Assembly (NCBI RefSeq): GCF_004359985.1
Contig: NZ_SMRO01000003.1
Location: forward strand, 1-64,000
DNA length: 64,000 nucleotides
DNA from: Paraburkholderia flava
GTDB lineage: Bacteria; Pseudomonadota; Gammaproteobacteria; Burkholderiales; Burkholderiaceae
Reading direction: 5' to 3'
A model generated the notes under the pieces. It was not told the origin of the DNA. It saw only the letters and a program-made list of their open reading frames with translations, and made no database searches. This document shows, piece by piece, positions 1 to 8,483 of this stretch. The stretch's first letter is position 1. Each line of letters starts with the position of its first letter. A program made the position numbers and the translations under genes.

Positions 1-23
1 CCAGGATCAAACTCTTCAGTTCA
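1..23 (-). rRNA. rrs: 16S ribosomal RNA, 5' end only
   Basis: Read on the minus strand, the first bases give TGAACTGAAGAGTTTGATCC, the universal 5' end of bacterial 16S rRNA and the site of the 27F primer. The gene runs leftward out of the window, so only about 23 nt are present. The exact mature 5' end is set by comparison with typical Burkholderia 16S and may be off by a few bases. Confidence 0.95.
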
Positions 24-204
24 ATGCCTGTTACTGTTTTCTGTCCTCTCGGACAGGTCGCTCACTCAAAGATGACAGGTCCTGAATCCTGAAATTCAAA
101 AACCTGACTTACTTTAGTGTGAGACTCTCGATACTTATGCCGGCTTCAGACTCATCATCTGAAACCCGCCTTGCCATCGAGCGCCCACACTTATCGGCTG
201 TTAG

Positions 205-216
205 TTTTTAAAGATC
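205..216 (-). promoter_or_regulatory. rrn leader boxA-like antitermination element
   Basis: On the minus strand the rrn leader contains GATCTTTAAAAA, about 180 nt upstream of the 16S 5' end. This fits the boxA element (CTTTAA core) that loads the Nus antitermination complex on rRNA transcripts. The call rests on motif and position only. Confidence 0.6.
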
Positions 217-287
217 GTTCACGTCGCAAACCGGCACTACCACCACCGACTCACTCCGCGTCTGCCGCCATGCAGCAGAGAAACGAG

Positions 288-316
288 ATTATGAAGACTC
301 CTTCTCGCTTCGTCAA
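288..316 (-). promoter_or_regulatory. rrn operon promoter (sigma-70 type)
   Basis: The minus strand shows TTGACG (311-316) and CATAAT (288-293) separated by exactly 17 nt, a near-consensus sigma-70 promoter. Just upstream (about 317-340) lies an A/T-rich stretch with a run of six A on the minus strand, like an UP element. The implied transcript enters the 16S gene after a leader of roughly 260 nt, normal for an rrn promoter. Confidence 0.75.
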
Positions 317-462
317 CACTATTTTTTCGCTTTCGCTTAAAACCGGTCAGACGTCGCAACCGCTGGTTTCTGCAGCGGTCCTCGTTCGCAAACGAGGAGG
401 CGAATAGTAGGCCAATCTGCGGCACGTGACAAGGGTATGTACCAATGATTTTTTCGAGGAAC

Positions 463-1725
463 TTACTTCGCCCGCTCGCCAGCCACCTCTGCCAACGGAA
501 TCGCCGCTGCCATCGCCGCATAGCCGGCATCGCTGGGATGGATATGATCGCCGCTGTCATACGAGCGCCGCAGGTGCTCCGGCGCAGCGGGATCCTGCAA
601 CGCCTCTGAAAAATCGATCACCCCGTCGAATGTGTGACTCGTCCGGATCCACTTATTCACCGCCTGCCGGATCGCCTCCCGCTGCGCCGGCAGGGAAGCC
701 GGCGTCAGCGTCGCACCGAAAATCCTGAGTCCGCGGTGATGCGCCGCTGAAATCACGTCCCGATAACCGTTGATCAAATCGTTCGCGGTCACCACCGTGT
801 GCGGCGCATCGCAATCCAGCCCCGCGCGTGACGGCATCGCTGCGAAATTGATATCGTTGATGCCGATCAGCAGAACGACCGTCTGCACGCCCGGCTTCTG
901 CAGCACGTCGCGATCGAACCGGCGCACCAGTGCGTCTCCGTAGCACCGCGAGTCGCTCAGCAAGCGGTTGCCGCTGATGCCCAGATTGACGACGGCCATC
1001 GGCCGATCGCCCGAGGCCGCCAGCCGACGAGCCAACGCATCTGGCCAGCGGCGATTCTGGTTGAGGCTCGAGCGCATACCGTCGGTGATCGAATCCCCGA
1101 TCGCCGCGATCGCCCCGGCGGCCGGCGCCTCTACGGCCAACCCGGTGACCCACGCGTACTGGGTGAAGCGCTCGCGAAACGCGTCTCCACCAGCATCGCC
1201 GGTGCGATCGCCGGGCGTCGACACATAATTCACCTGATTCGAAACACGGTGCCACGCGACCATCCGCTGCTCACCGCCCATATAGCTGCTGATCGCATAC
1301 GGTGCGCCGCCCTTGATATCCATCCGCACAGGATCGCTGTCGATCTCAGCGCCCACCGGAACCGTGACCGACGCCCTGCCGGCGAAAGTCACGCGCACAT
1401 CCGTGCCGGGTCGCGCCGCCGCGCCCGACGTCGAACGCGCAATCCGCATCCCGTCGATCACGAGCGGCGCGCGCCCATACTCATTGCTGACGTGTAGACG
1501 GGCGACCGTTCCAGACAAGGTCGGATAGACCACCTGCCGAACAGTCCGCCCCGCCACGTCCGGTGCGCGATACAGAGGCGGCAGATCCGTCTGCTGCGGA
1601 ATGGGCTGCAACGCCGTCGCCCAGGAAATTACCCAGTGCGGTGGCGCATCGGCGGCAACTGCGAAATGCGCAGCAAGGGACAGCAGAACAGCACCGCACG
1701 AGGCGGTCAGACGGCGAAAAGTCAT
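463..1725 (-). CDS. Secreted SGNH/GDSL-family hydrolase
   Basis: Probable exported esterase or lipase-like hydrolase of 420 aa. The chosen start gives MTFRRL followed by a hydrophobic stretch and AVA-A, a good Sec signal peptide; an upstream ATG adds 16 residues that would spoil it. All SGNH blocks are visible: GDSITDG (residues 210-216, nucleophile Ser), GISGNR (249-254), GIND (288-291) and the DHIH Asp/His pair near 393-396. The ~200 residues before block I look like the beta-rich N-terminal domain of larger SGNH proteins. Substrate cannot be read from sequence; related proteins act on acetylated sugars or esters. It stands alone, transcribed toward the rrn promoter. Confidence 0.85.
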   Translation of the reverse strand: MTFRRLTASCGAVLLSLAAHFAVAADAPPHWVISWATALQPIPQQTDLPPLYRAPDVAGRTVRQVVYPTLSGTVARLHVSNEYGRAPLVIDGMRIARSTSGAAARPGTDVRVTFAGRASVTVPVGAEIDSDPVRMDIKGGAPYAISSYMGGEQRMVAWHRVSNQVNYVSTPGDRTGDAGGDAFRERFTQYAWVTGLAVEAPAAGAIAAIGDSITDGMRSSLNQNRRWPDALARRLAASGDRPMAVVNLGISGNRLLSDSRCYGDALVRRFDRDVLQKPGVQTVVLLIGINDINFAAMPSRAGLDCDAPHTVVTANDLINGYRDVISAAHHRGLRIFGATLTPASLPAQREAIRQAVNKWIRTSHTFDGVIDFSEALQDPAAPEHLRRSYDSGDHIHPSDAGYAAMAAAIPLAEVAGERAK

Positions 1726-1880
1726 GCGATTATCGAACGGCCAAGGATGAAGCCGGTCATTGTGCCCGATCATTCACTCATGGGGTATTCGTCGCCGTGC
1801 TGCATCAGTGCTACCGTCCGTGGTAGTCCCGAGACCCGCGCGTTATCGCTATAAAGTCGCGCATCGACAGGAAGAACCCG

Positions 1881-2261
1881 ATGAACTGGACAGTCCTCTT
1901 CGTCGCGGTGTTGGTAGGTATCGATATCGCCGCTACCTCGGTAGTGATACGCAATGCGTCCTGGACGACGTCGCAGCGTGTGCTCCAGCTGGTTTTCATC
2001 TGGCTTGTGCCGTTGGCCGGGGCCGCGGTGTGCCTGATGTTCGCGAAAATCGGCAGGCAGGCCGAGGATCCATCGTCGAACGGCGGTTGGGGCGGCACCT
2101 TTATCGTCCCTGGAGCCGATGGCCATGGCCTAGGAAGCTTCGATGCCGGGAGCCATGGTTCGCACGGACATGGCCATGGCACCGGGGGGTTTCGACGCCG
2201 GGGGCCACGGCTCGGACGGAGGCGTTGGGCACCACTAGACCTACTCATGCGTCACTTATAG
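1881..2261 (+). CDS. Small membrane protein, PLDc_N-like, C-terminus probably frameshifted
   Basis: As read, 126 aa with an AGGAAG ribosome site. Residues 4-22 and about 33-53 form two membrane helices in the pattern of the short PLDc_N (phospholipase D nuclease N-terminal) membrane domain, with WLVPLAGA in helix 2. The tail is rich in Gly, His and Ser until a run of six G at 2184-2189, after which it turns into an Arg-rich stretch unlike the rest. Removing one G restores a Gly/His tail (GFDAGGHGSDGG...) ending at a TAG at 2236-2238, which would also remove the overlap with the convergent gene. So either the sequence has a homopolymer error or the gene has a real indel. Function unknown. Confidence 0.6.
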   Translation: MNWTVLFVAVLVGIDIAATSVVIRNASWTTSQRVLQLVFIWLVPLAGAAVCLMFAKIGRQAEDPSSNGGWGGTFIVPGADGHGLGSFDAGSHGSHGHGHGTGGFRRRGPRLGRRRWAPLDLLMRHL

Positions 2262-3089
2262 ACAAGCACCAAACCACCGCCGCACCGCCTCATCCGAATA
2301 GCCATCTTCGCCTCGCCACGCGGCGGCATACATCCAGTCGCTTCGGCCATGGATGGCACGATCATGGGATCGAGGCACGAGGACCTCGATGCAGGCAAGC
2401 ATTTCAATGAGCATGCGACGTTCGTTCTTCGACGAGGCAATGATCGCCGCGAGATTTTTCTCGAGCGTGCCCGGATGATCGCCTGCTTCGCTGGCCGCAA
2501 CGACCTCGAGAAGGTTTCTGAAAATAGCGATGTCCTGCGCGGTCGGGTTGGGAATCTCGGTACGTGCCAGTTGCAGAAGGTCGAACCACGCGTAGTCGAG
2601 CCGACCGTGACGCACGCCACCCCACTTGAGACGCTCGGAGTTAAGCACGCTAACGTCGACTTCACTGTAGCGCTCCCAACCAACGACACCATCCTTCGTA
2701 TCGCGGCACACACCGCAGGTATAGCTGATGCGCGTGACTTCTCCGCCGGGCCCGTAACTACGTCCACTTTCCACCGGCGTATAACGATGCGGCGAAAGCC
2801 GTCGAGCAATGTAGTACGACGCAATGCCGGATCGCCAGTCCAGACGCCTGCTCGAAAGACTGCTGAGAAACGCGCGTGCCGCGCTCGAAGGTGCGATGCG
2901 TTCGCGTAGCGTCAGGATGTCGGCGAGGCACTCATCGTGTGAAAAGCTGACAGGATCGAACATGACGCCTCTGGCTTTCGCATACGCGAAATCGTCGGGA
3001 TCCGTGTACGGTTTGTCGTTCCAGCCCGAAGCCTTCCAATAGGTCTTGAAGAGAATATCTTTTGCCTTCCTGTCGATGGCGAGTGGCAT
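2256..3089 (-). CDS. Hypothetical cytoplasmic protein, 277 aa
   Basis: No family recognised. The start MPLAIDRKAK is preceded by AGGAAG at good distance. There is no signal peptide or membrane helix. It is Trp/Tyr-rich, with a single CxxC (CGVC) near residue 125 in an ISYTCGVC context, and a C-terminal half of helical character (LLEVVAASEA..., ERRMLIEMLACIEVL). This may be an effector-associated or house-keeping protein of unknown role. It converges on the small membrane gene and is separated by 279 nt from the divergent aconitase-X operon, so no shared function is implied. Confidence 0.6.
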   Translation of the reverse strand: MPLAIDRKAKDILFKTYWKASGWNDKPYTDPDDFAYAKARGVMFDPVSFSHDECLADILTLRERIAPSSAARAFLSSLSSRRLDWRSGIASYYIARRLSPHRYTPVESGRSYGPGGEVTRISYTCGVCRDTKDGVVGWERYSEVDVSVLNSERLKWGGVRHGRLDYAWFDLLQLARTEIPNPTAQDIAIFRNLLEVVAASEAGDHPGTLEKNLAAIIASSKNERRMLIEMLACIEVLVPRSHDRAIHGRSDWMYAAAWRGEDGYSDEAVRRWFGACL

Positions 3090-3318
3090 CGTCGAACTTC
3101 CTCGTGGCTGAACGAACGCATCGGGTTTGCTTCACTGTGGCGTCGACCGTGATGAGACATCGATGGGCATCGTGCCACCTTATCCGGAGCCGGGCAATTA
3201 CCCTCATTCACGCTCGCTCGACCCATCGCGTGCTTCGCATTTTTATCGACTTCCTTTATGCTCGTTCATCGCCGGAGCGCATTGCTAAAGTGCCGCGACG
3301 TCCCGGCTGACAGCAGCA

Positions 3319-3339
3319 ATCGGATCACCCAAATCCGAT
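3319..3339 (+). promoter_or_regulatory. Inverted repeat upstream of aconitase-X operon, putative operator
   Basis: A perfect 7-bp inverted repeat, ATCGGAT-N7-ATCCGAT, lies 30 nt before the GTG start of the AcnX large subunit. Its GGAT...AAATCC layout resembles the GGATCCAAAATCC elements at 6111-6123 and 12899-12911, so it may bind the same regulator. The binding role is inferred. Confidence 0.45.
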
Positions 3340-3368
3340 GAAGTCGATCACACGAAGAGGCAACAACA

Positions 3369-4625
3369 GTGCTTGAATTAGCGGCTCGCGACAAGGCGAT
3401 GTTGAACGGCGAATCAGGAGAAGGTGCCGCACTGGCCATGCGGATCGTCGCCGCCACCGCGCATGTGATGAACGCGCAGCGACTCATCGACGTCTCCTCC
3501 GCACACATCGACGGTTGCCTGTATCACGGACCGGTCAGTCTCGACTTCGTCGAACGGTTTGTCGCGTCGGGATCGCGAGTCGCGGTCCCGACGACACTCA
3601 ACGTCGGATCGCTCGATCTGATCCATCCCGAGCTCTATCGCGGCAAAGCCGATACGGCGAGCGCCGCAAAGTGTCTGATGGATGCGCATATCGAACTCGG
3701 ATGCGAAGCCACGTTCACGTGCGCGCCGTATCAGTTGAAGCATCGTCCCCGCACGGGCGATCAGATTGCGTGGGCCGAGTCGAACGCGATCGTCTTCGCC
3801 AACTCGGTCCTCGGCGCGCGGACGAGTCGCTATGGCGATTTTCTGGACCTCGCGGCAGCCATCACCGGTCGCGTCCCCTACGCGGGCCTGCACGTCACAG
3901 AAAACCGCGCCGCGCGCATCGTGCTCGAAGCGCCGAACCTCGCCGGCTCATCCCGCCGCGATGCCTGTTTTGCAGCGCTCGGTTTTCTGCTCGGTCTCAA
4001 GGCTGGCGCAACGGTAGCGGCGATCACCGGACTTCCTGCCGACACCACCGAAGACGAACTTAAATCGCTGGGCGCCGCAGCGGCATCCAGCGGTTCGGTG
4101 GCGCTTTTCCACGCGGTCGGCATTACGCCCGAAGCGCACACGCTCGATGAAGCGCTACAGGGCGCCGAGCCCGAGCAGACGATCATCGTCAGCGAAGCAG
4201 ACCTGGTCGCGATCCATCGGATGTGGAACAACGCGCCCGCGAACGAGCCGCTCGCTGCAGTCAGTCTCGGCACGCCGCATTTTTCCGTGGATGAATTCCG
4301 CAGGCTTGCCGAACTGCTCGATCGACACGAAGGTCCGTTGCGATGCGACTTCTACGTCAACACGAGCCGCTTCGTTCTCTGGCAAATCGAAGAAGAAGGT
4401 CTAGCTGAACAACTCAGCGCACGCGGCATTCAGATCGTGGTCGACACCTGCACGTACATCACGCCCGTGATGAAGCAGATCAGTGGACTGGTGATGACCA
4501 ACTCAGGTAAGTGGGCTCACTACGCCCCCGCGAATATCGGCGTGACGGTCGCGTTCGGGAGCATGGCCGAGTGCGTGCGTTCGGCATTCGAAGGAAGAGT
4601 GCGTATCGATGAGCTGGCCAACTAG
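3369..4625 (+). CDS. Aconitase X large (catalytic) subunit, probable cis-3-hydroxy-L-proline dehydratase
   Basis: 418 aa protein of the AcnX catalytic domain (DUF521 family). Two-subunit type II AcnX enzymes dehydrate cis-3-hydroxy-L-proline to delta1-pyrroline-2-carboxylate. Recognisable features are the N-terminal VSSAHIDGCLYHG, the LEAPNLAGSSRRDACFAALGF region and, near the C-terminus, VVDTCTYITP, whose Cys is expected to bind the Fe-S cluster. The start is GTG with AGAGG 8 nt upstream. It ends just before the small subunit, as usual for type IIa. The neighbouring 4-hydroxyproline genes support a hydroxyproline rather than mevalonate role. Substrate specificity is inferred from family and context. 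Confidence 0.85.
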   Translation: MLELAARDKAMLNGESGEGAALAMRIVAATAHVMNAQRLIDVSSAHIDGCLYHGPVSLDFVERFVASGSRVAVPTTLNVGSLDLIHPELYRGKADTASAAKCLMDAHIELGCEATFTCAPYQLKHRPRTGDQIAWAESNAIVFANSVLGARTSRYGDFLDLAAAITGRVPYAGLHVTENRAARIVLEAPNLAGSSRRDACFAALGFLLGLKAGATVAAITGLPADTTEDELKSLGAAAASSGSVALFHAVGITPEAHTLDEALQGAEPEQTIIVSEADLVAIHRMWNNAPANEPLAAVSLGTPHFSVDEFRRLAELLDRHEGPLRCDFYVNTSRFVLWQIEEEGLAEQLSARGIQIVVDTCTYITPVMKQISGLVMTNSGKWAHYAPANIGVTVAFGSMAECVRSAFEGRVRIDELAN

Positions 4626-4635
4626 GACGATGAAC

Positions 4636-5088
4636 ATGACCTCATCCAACCTCACGTTGACCGGCGACGTACTCGTGCCCGGACGAGCCGGCGGCCTCGC
4701 AATCGTGCTTTCTCCGCTGAGTTTCTGGGGCGGCTACGACGCGGAAAACGGCTTGATCGTCGACAAGACCCACGCTTGCTACGGACAAAGCCTGAAAGAT
4801 CGCGTGCTGGTGATGCCGCGAGCACGCGGCTCGAGTTCCAGCAGCAGCGTGCTGGCCGAAGCGTTGCGCAACGGTACGGGTCCGAGCGGCATCGTACTGA
4901 TGGAACGCGATCTGATTCTCGCCATCGGCGTGATTGCGGCCAACGATCTCTACGCGCTCAACGTCCCGGTCGTGTCGGTCGGCGAAGAGGCGTTCGCGCA
5001 GATTGCGTCGTCGGCTGGCGTACTGGAGATCGACGCCGGCGATACCGCACGTCCCGCCAGCATCGTGGTCAAGGAAACCGGGCCCTAG
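4636..5088 (+). CDS. Aconitase X small (swivel) subunit
   Basis: 150 aa swivel domain (DUF126) of AcnX. GRAGGLAIVLSPLSFWGGYD, the VDKTHACYGQSLKDRVLVMP segment and the Ser-rich GSSSSSSVLAEAL motif with LxNGTGPSGIVL are hallmarks. The start at 4636 is preferred over the in-frame ATGs at 4609 and 4630 because AGGA sits 8 nt before it. It follows the large subunit by 10 nt and must be co-translated. The two subunits together form the active dehydratase. The domain is complete. Confidence 0.85.
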   Translation: MTSSNLTLTGDVLVPGRAGGLAIVLSPLSFWGGYDAENGLIVDKTHACYGQSLKDRVLVMPRARGSSSSSSVLAEALRNGTGPSGIVLMERDLILAIGVIAANDLYALNVPVVSVGEEAFAQIASSAGVLEIDAGDTARPASIVVKETGP

Positions 5089-5328
5089 TTGTAACCCAGA
5101 ATAGCGATCGAAACGACATCCGCCCGTTCAGGCGTGTTGCCAGCGAGGCCGGACAGCGGCAACGTCAACAACGACACATAAGAAGAAACCAGTTCGGGTT
5201 CGACGGGACGTCGATTGCTACGACGGGCAGCGTTCGCGACGCGTTGACGCGATAGCCGCATTGATTCGGTGAGCCGCATGACAGGCATTGTCCCGATCAC
5301 AGATTGATAAAGTTACGCGACGCGGCGT

Positions 5329-6051
5329 TCACCGCGTCACCACCGCTTCGACGACCGTCATGATCTGCTCGGCGGCCGTCTTCACATGATGCTCGAGCAG
5401 CTTCGCACCGAGCTTCGCGTCGCGCTTCCTGCACGCGTCGACCAGCGCCATGTGCTCGGCGTGAGACTGCTCGCGGATCGGCACCTGCACGACCTGAAAG
5501 CGGAAATAGCGATCGCTGCGATCGTGCAGCACCCGCAGCATCTGCAGCGTGATGTCGCGCTGTGCGGGCAGATAGAGCGTCTCGTGAAGACGCCAGTTCA
5601 ACTGCCCCCAGACTCCGGAATCCGACTTGTCCATTTCCTTGATCAAGCGCTCCGCCTTGCCCATCTCGGCATCGGTGATACGGGGGATCGCTTCGGAGAA
5701 AATCCAGGGTTCCAGTCGCAACCGGATGTCGAACGTTTCCTTGATCTCGTCGATCGACAGCTTCGCAACGTAAGCGCCCTTGTGCGGGACGTTCGTCAGC
5801 AGCCCTTCTGCGGTCAGTCGCGTGATGGCCTCGCGGATCGGCACCCGGCTCACGCCCAGCTCGTCGGCGAGCGCTTCCTGACGCAACGCTTCGCCGGGCG
5901 CCAGTTCGCCGCTCAGGATGCGTTGCCGAACGGCGGTGGTCACCAGTTCGACCGTCGTCGGCCGAACGATCTTTCGCGTGCTTTCGTCCGCGACGATCTG
6001 GCTCGTCGTGGAGGCTGCCTTGCTACGAGGTCGTGTGGCTACCGGGGACAT
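5329..6051 (-). CDS. GntR-family (FCD) transcriptional regulator of the hydroxyproline region
   Basis: 240 aa regulator with a winged-helix GntR domain at about residues 30-100 (ALRQEALADELGVSRVPIREAITRL) and a C-terminal all-helical FCD ligand domain (about 105-230; ETFDIRLRLEPWIF..., HxxxV...HH). It lies between the AcnX operon and the amidohydrolase-to-MFS operon, the usual place for a local substrate-responsive repressor. A GGATCCAAAATCC element sits 60 nt upstream of its start and a second copy lies in the promoter of the long operon, suggesting autoregulation. The ligand is probably hydroxyproline or a pathway intermediate, inferred from context. Confidence 0.8.
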   Translation of the reverse strand: MSPVATRPRSKAASTTSQIVADESTRKIVRPTTVELVTTAVRQRILSGELAPGEALRQEALADELGVSRVPIREAITRLTAEGLLTNVPHKGAYVAKLSIDEIKETFDIRLRLEPWIFSEAIPRITDAEMGKAERLIKEMDKSDSGVWGQLNWRLHETLYLPAQRDITLQMLRVLHDRSDRYFRFQVVQVPIREQSHAEHMALVDACRKRDAKLGAKLLEHHVKTAAEQIMTVVEAVVTR

Positions 6052-6110
6052 GTCTATACATTCGAGGATTCCAGATACAGCGGAATGCTATCACGCCGCC
6101 GGAGCATCTC

Positions 6111-6123
6111 GGATCCAAAATCC
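6111..6123 (-). promoter_or_regulatory. GGATTTTGGATCC element upstream of the GntR gene, putative operator
   Basis: The 13-bp sequence is identical to 12899-12911 and contains the palindrome GGATCC. On the minus strand it falls between a weak TTGCTT (6125-6130) and an unconvincing -10 region, the same relative position as in the operon promoter. It is probably a binding site for the adjacent GntR protein. Confidence 0.5.
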
Positions 6124-6138
6124 AAAGCAACTTCGTCT

Positions 6139-7377
6139 TCACAGCGACGCCGACCGCCGCACCCACTTGCCGTTCTTCATGACGGCCGCGATACGCTCGC
6201 CCTGTCCGCCGAGAACGCCGATGTCCTTCAACGGATCGCCGTCGACCACCAGCAGATCCGCGTAGGCTCCCGCCGATACAACACCGAGACGCCCCAGCTG
6301 ACCGACGATCTCCGCACCCACCGCCGTCGCCTGGCAGATGGTCTCGAACGCGCCGAGAATGCCGGCGCGGATCGTCAGCTCGTCGCTCTGGTACTGATGC
6401 ATGTCGCCGAGCAGGTCGGTGCCGAGGCCCATCTTCACGCCGTTGCGCTTGAGCAGTTCGAGCGCTTTCAAACCCTGAATGCGCACTTTCTCGTTCTTCG
6501 CGAGCGTGCTCTCCAGCACGCCGGCCTTCGCGCCGACCTTGCTCATCGCGTCGTAGGTGACGAGCGTCGGCACCGCAAACGCGCCGAACTCGGCCATCAC
6601 AGCTGCGGCTTCGTCATCGATCAGATTGCCGTGCTCGATCGTCCGCACGCCGAGTTTCACCACGCGCGCAATCGCCTTGCTCGTGTACGCGTGCGCCATC
6701 ACGTAGGTCTGGTGCGATGCCGCTTCCTCGACGACAGCCATCACTTCATCGACAGAGAACTGCAGGTTGCCGATCGGATCGGTCGGCGATGCAACGCCAC
6801 CCGACGCCATGATCTTGATGTGATGTGCGCCCCCGCGCATCTCTTCGCGAACCGCCTTGCGCACTTCATCGACCCCATCGACGATCCGTCCGATCGCGCC
6901 GAGATTGCGATGACAGCCGCACGGATCCGGGTCCGAGTTATCGAACCGTTCACGGAAGTCGCCGTGGCCGCCCGTCTGCGACAAGGCCTTGCCGGCGACG
7001 AACAGTCGCGGGCCGGCAATCACGTCCTCTTCGATTGCACGCGACAACGCGTAGTCGGCGCCACCGGCATCGCGCACAGTCGTGAAGCCTCGGTTGAGCA
7101 TGCCGGCCAGGATAGGCACGGCTCGCAGCACTGCAAACGTATTCGGCAAGCGACCGTTGGTGCCCAGATGCGCGACCGACGCAATGACGTGCACGTGGCA
7201 ATCGATCATGCCCGGCATCACCGTCTTGCCTTCGACGTCGACGACCTCAGCACCTTCGATCGACACCGGCTCGTGCGTCACGTCCTTGATGACGTCTCCG
7301 TCCACGACGACCGAGTAGCGAGCGGTGTCGCTTTCGTGATTCACGTCCAGGACGCGCGCATTTTTCAGGATCAACAT
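6139..7377 (-). CDS. Metal-dependent amidohydrolase, Xaa-Pro dipeptidase-like
   Basis: 412 aa amidohydrolase-superfamily enzyme: N-terminal beta domain, the HxH metal motif (PGMIDCHVHV, about residues 55-64), a Lys likely to be carboxylated within HHIKIMASGG, further His in MAHAYT and TIEHGN, and the final Asp in MGLGTDLLG. The family includes prolidase-like peptidases that release C-terminal amino acids from dipeptides or N-acyl amino acids. It is the last gene of a minus-strand operon with 4-hydroxyproline genes, so release of hydroxyproline from small collagen-type peptides is a reasonable guess; the exact substrate is not shown. No signal peptide, so it acts in the cytoplasm. Confidence 0.75.
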   Translation of the reverse strand: MLILKNARVLDVNHESDTARYSVVVDGDVIKDVTHEPVSIEGAEVVDVEGKTVMPGMIDCHVHVIASVAHLGTNGRLPNTFAVLRAVPILAGMLNRGFTTVRDAGGADYALSRAIEEDVIAGPRLFVAGKALSQTGGHGDFRERFDNSDPDPCGCHRNLGAIGRIVDGVDEVRKAVREEMRGGAHHIKIMASGGVASPTDPIGNLQFSVDEVMAVVEEAASHQTYVMAHAYTSKAIARVVKLGVRTIEHGNLIDDEAAAVMAEFGAFAVPTLVTYDAMSKVGAKAGVLESTLAKNEKVRIQGLKALELLKRNGVKMGLGTDLLGDMHQYQSDELTIRAGILGAFETICQATAVGAEIVGQLGRLGVVSAGAYADLLVVDGDPLKDIGVLGGQGERIAAVMKNGKWVRRSASL

Positions 7378-7425
7378 ATTCGATTCCCCAGCATGTTTTT
7401 GCAGCGGCCACCAGACCGCGCAGGA

Positions 7426-8424
7426 TCATTTCAGCAGGAAGCCTTTGGCCAGCGGATCGCGATCGTCGACGAAGATCGTGTTGTGTCCCGTCACGCGCGC
7501 CCACCCTTCGATGCTCGGGACGATCGCGTCGAGTTCGCCGACCTTCGTCGCTTGCTCAGGCACACCGTTGAAAAGCGTTCCGATAATGCTTTCGTGCACG
7601 AAGCGCTCGCGGATCTTCAGCCGGTCCTTCGCGACCAGCTGCGCCATGCGTGCGGACGTCCCCGTCCCGCACGGCGAGCGATCGATCGCCTTGTCGCCGT
7701 AGAACACCGCGTTGCGCGCGCTCGCGCCTTGGACGGTCGGCTCGCCCGTCCACATCACGTGACTCAGTCCGCGAATCTCCGACTTCTCCGGATGAACGAA
7801 CGCGTACTTCTCGTTGGCCTTCTGCCGCAGCACCGGACTGAGGCGCTGAATGTCCGAAGGCTTCAACGTATGCAGGCCGCCATAGTTCTGTTGCGGTTCG
7901 ACGATCGCGTAGAAGTTGCCGCCGTACGCGACGTCGAAGCGCACCTCGCCGAGCCCGTCGATGTCGACGGAGAGATCAGTCGAGTGGAGGAAAGACGGCA
8001 CGTTCACGAGCTTTACGGAGTCGACGTTATCGCCATCCATCCTGTAGGTCGCGACGACCAGACCCGCCGGTGTATCGAGACGCAGCACACCCGGTTCACG
8101 TGGGCGCACCAGCCCGTGCTCGATTGCCGTGGTCACCGTGCCGATCGTGCCGTGACCACACATCGGCAGACAGCCGCTGACCTCGATAAAGAGAATCGCG
8201 ACGTCGCAATCCGCGCGGGTCGGCGGATACAGAATGCTGCCCGACATGACTTCGTGACCACGCGGCTCGAACATCAGCGACGTGCGGATCCAGTCGAACT
8301 CGCGCTCGAAATGCGCGCGCCGCTCGATCATGTTCGCGCCTTCGAGTTTCGGCGCACCTCCTGCAACGACCCTGACGGGATTGCCGCACGTGTGTCCGTC
8401 GATACAGAAGAATGTCGATTTCAT
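7426..8424 (-). CDS. 4-hydroxyproline 2-epimerase
   Basis: 332 aa proline racemase-family enzyme converting trans-4-hydroxy-L-proline to cis-4-hydroxy-D-proline, the first step of Hyp catabolism. The start at MKSTFF is chosen because IDGHTCGNPVRVV is the invariant N-terminus; a longer reading frame has no support. Both catalytic cysteines are present: C89 in PMCGHGTIG and C252 in DRSPCGTGTSA. The Cys/Cys pair marks an epimerase rather than the Thr-type 3-hydroxyproline dehydratase of this family. The gene precedes the amidohydrolase and follows the deaminase with short gaps, consistent with one transcript. Confidence 0.92.
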   Translation of the reverse strand: MKSTFFCIDGHTCGNPVRVVAGGAPKLEGANMIERRAHFEREFDWIRTSLMFEPRGHEVMSGSILYPPTRADCDVAILFIEVSGCLPMCGHGTIGTVTTAIEHGLVRPREPGVLRLDTPAGLVVATYRMDGDNVDSVKLVNVPSFLHSTDLSVDIDGLGEVRFDVAYGGNFYAIVEPQQNYGGLHTLKPSDIQRLSPVLRQKANEKYAFVHPEKSEIRGLSHVMWTGEPTVQGASARNAVFYGDKAIDRSPCGTGTSARMAQLVAKDRLKIRERFVHESIIGTLFNGVPEQATKVGELDAIVPSIEGWARVTGHNTIFVDDRDPLAKGFLLK

Positions 8425-8483
8425 AGCCGTATTCCGATGCGGGGCGCTGCCTTGTTTCAACACGCCGCCCCGCTCAATCCATC

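Noticed and set aside
5085..5300. Minus-strand ORF of 71 aa with a barrel-like end (VVSIAILGYN)
   Set aside because: No ribosome site, basic low-complexity start; the end resembles a porin-like C-terminus, perhaps a gene remnant, but there is not enough sequence to support a pseudogene.
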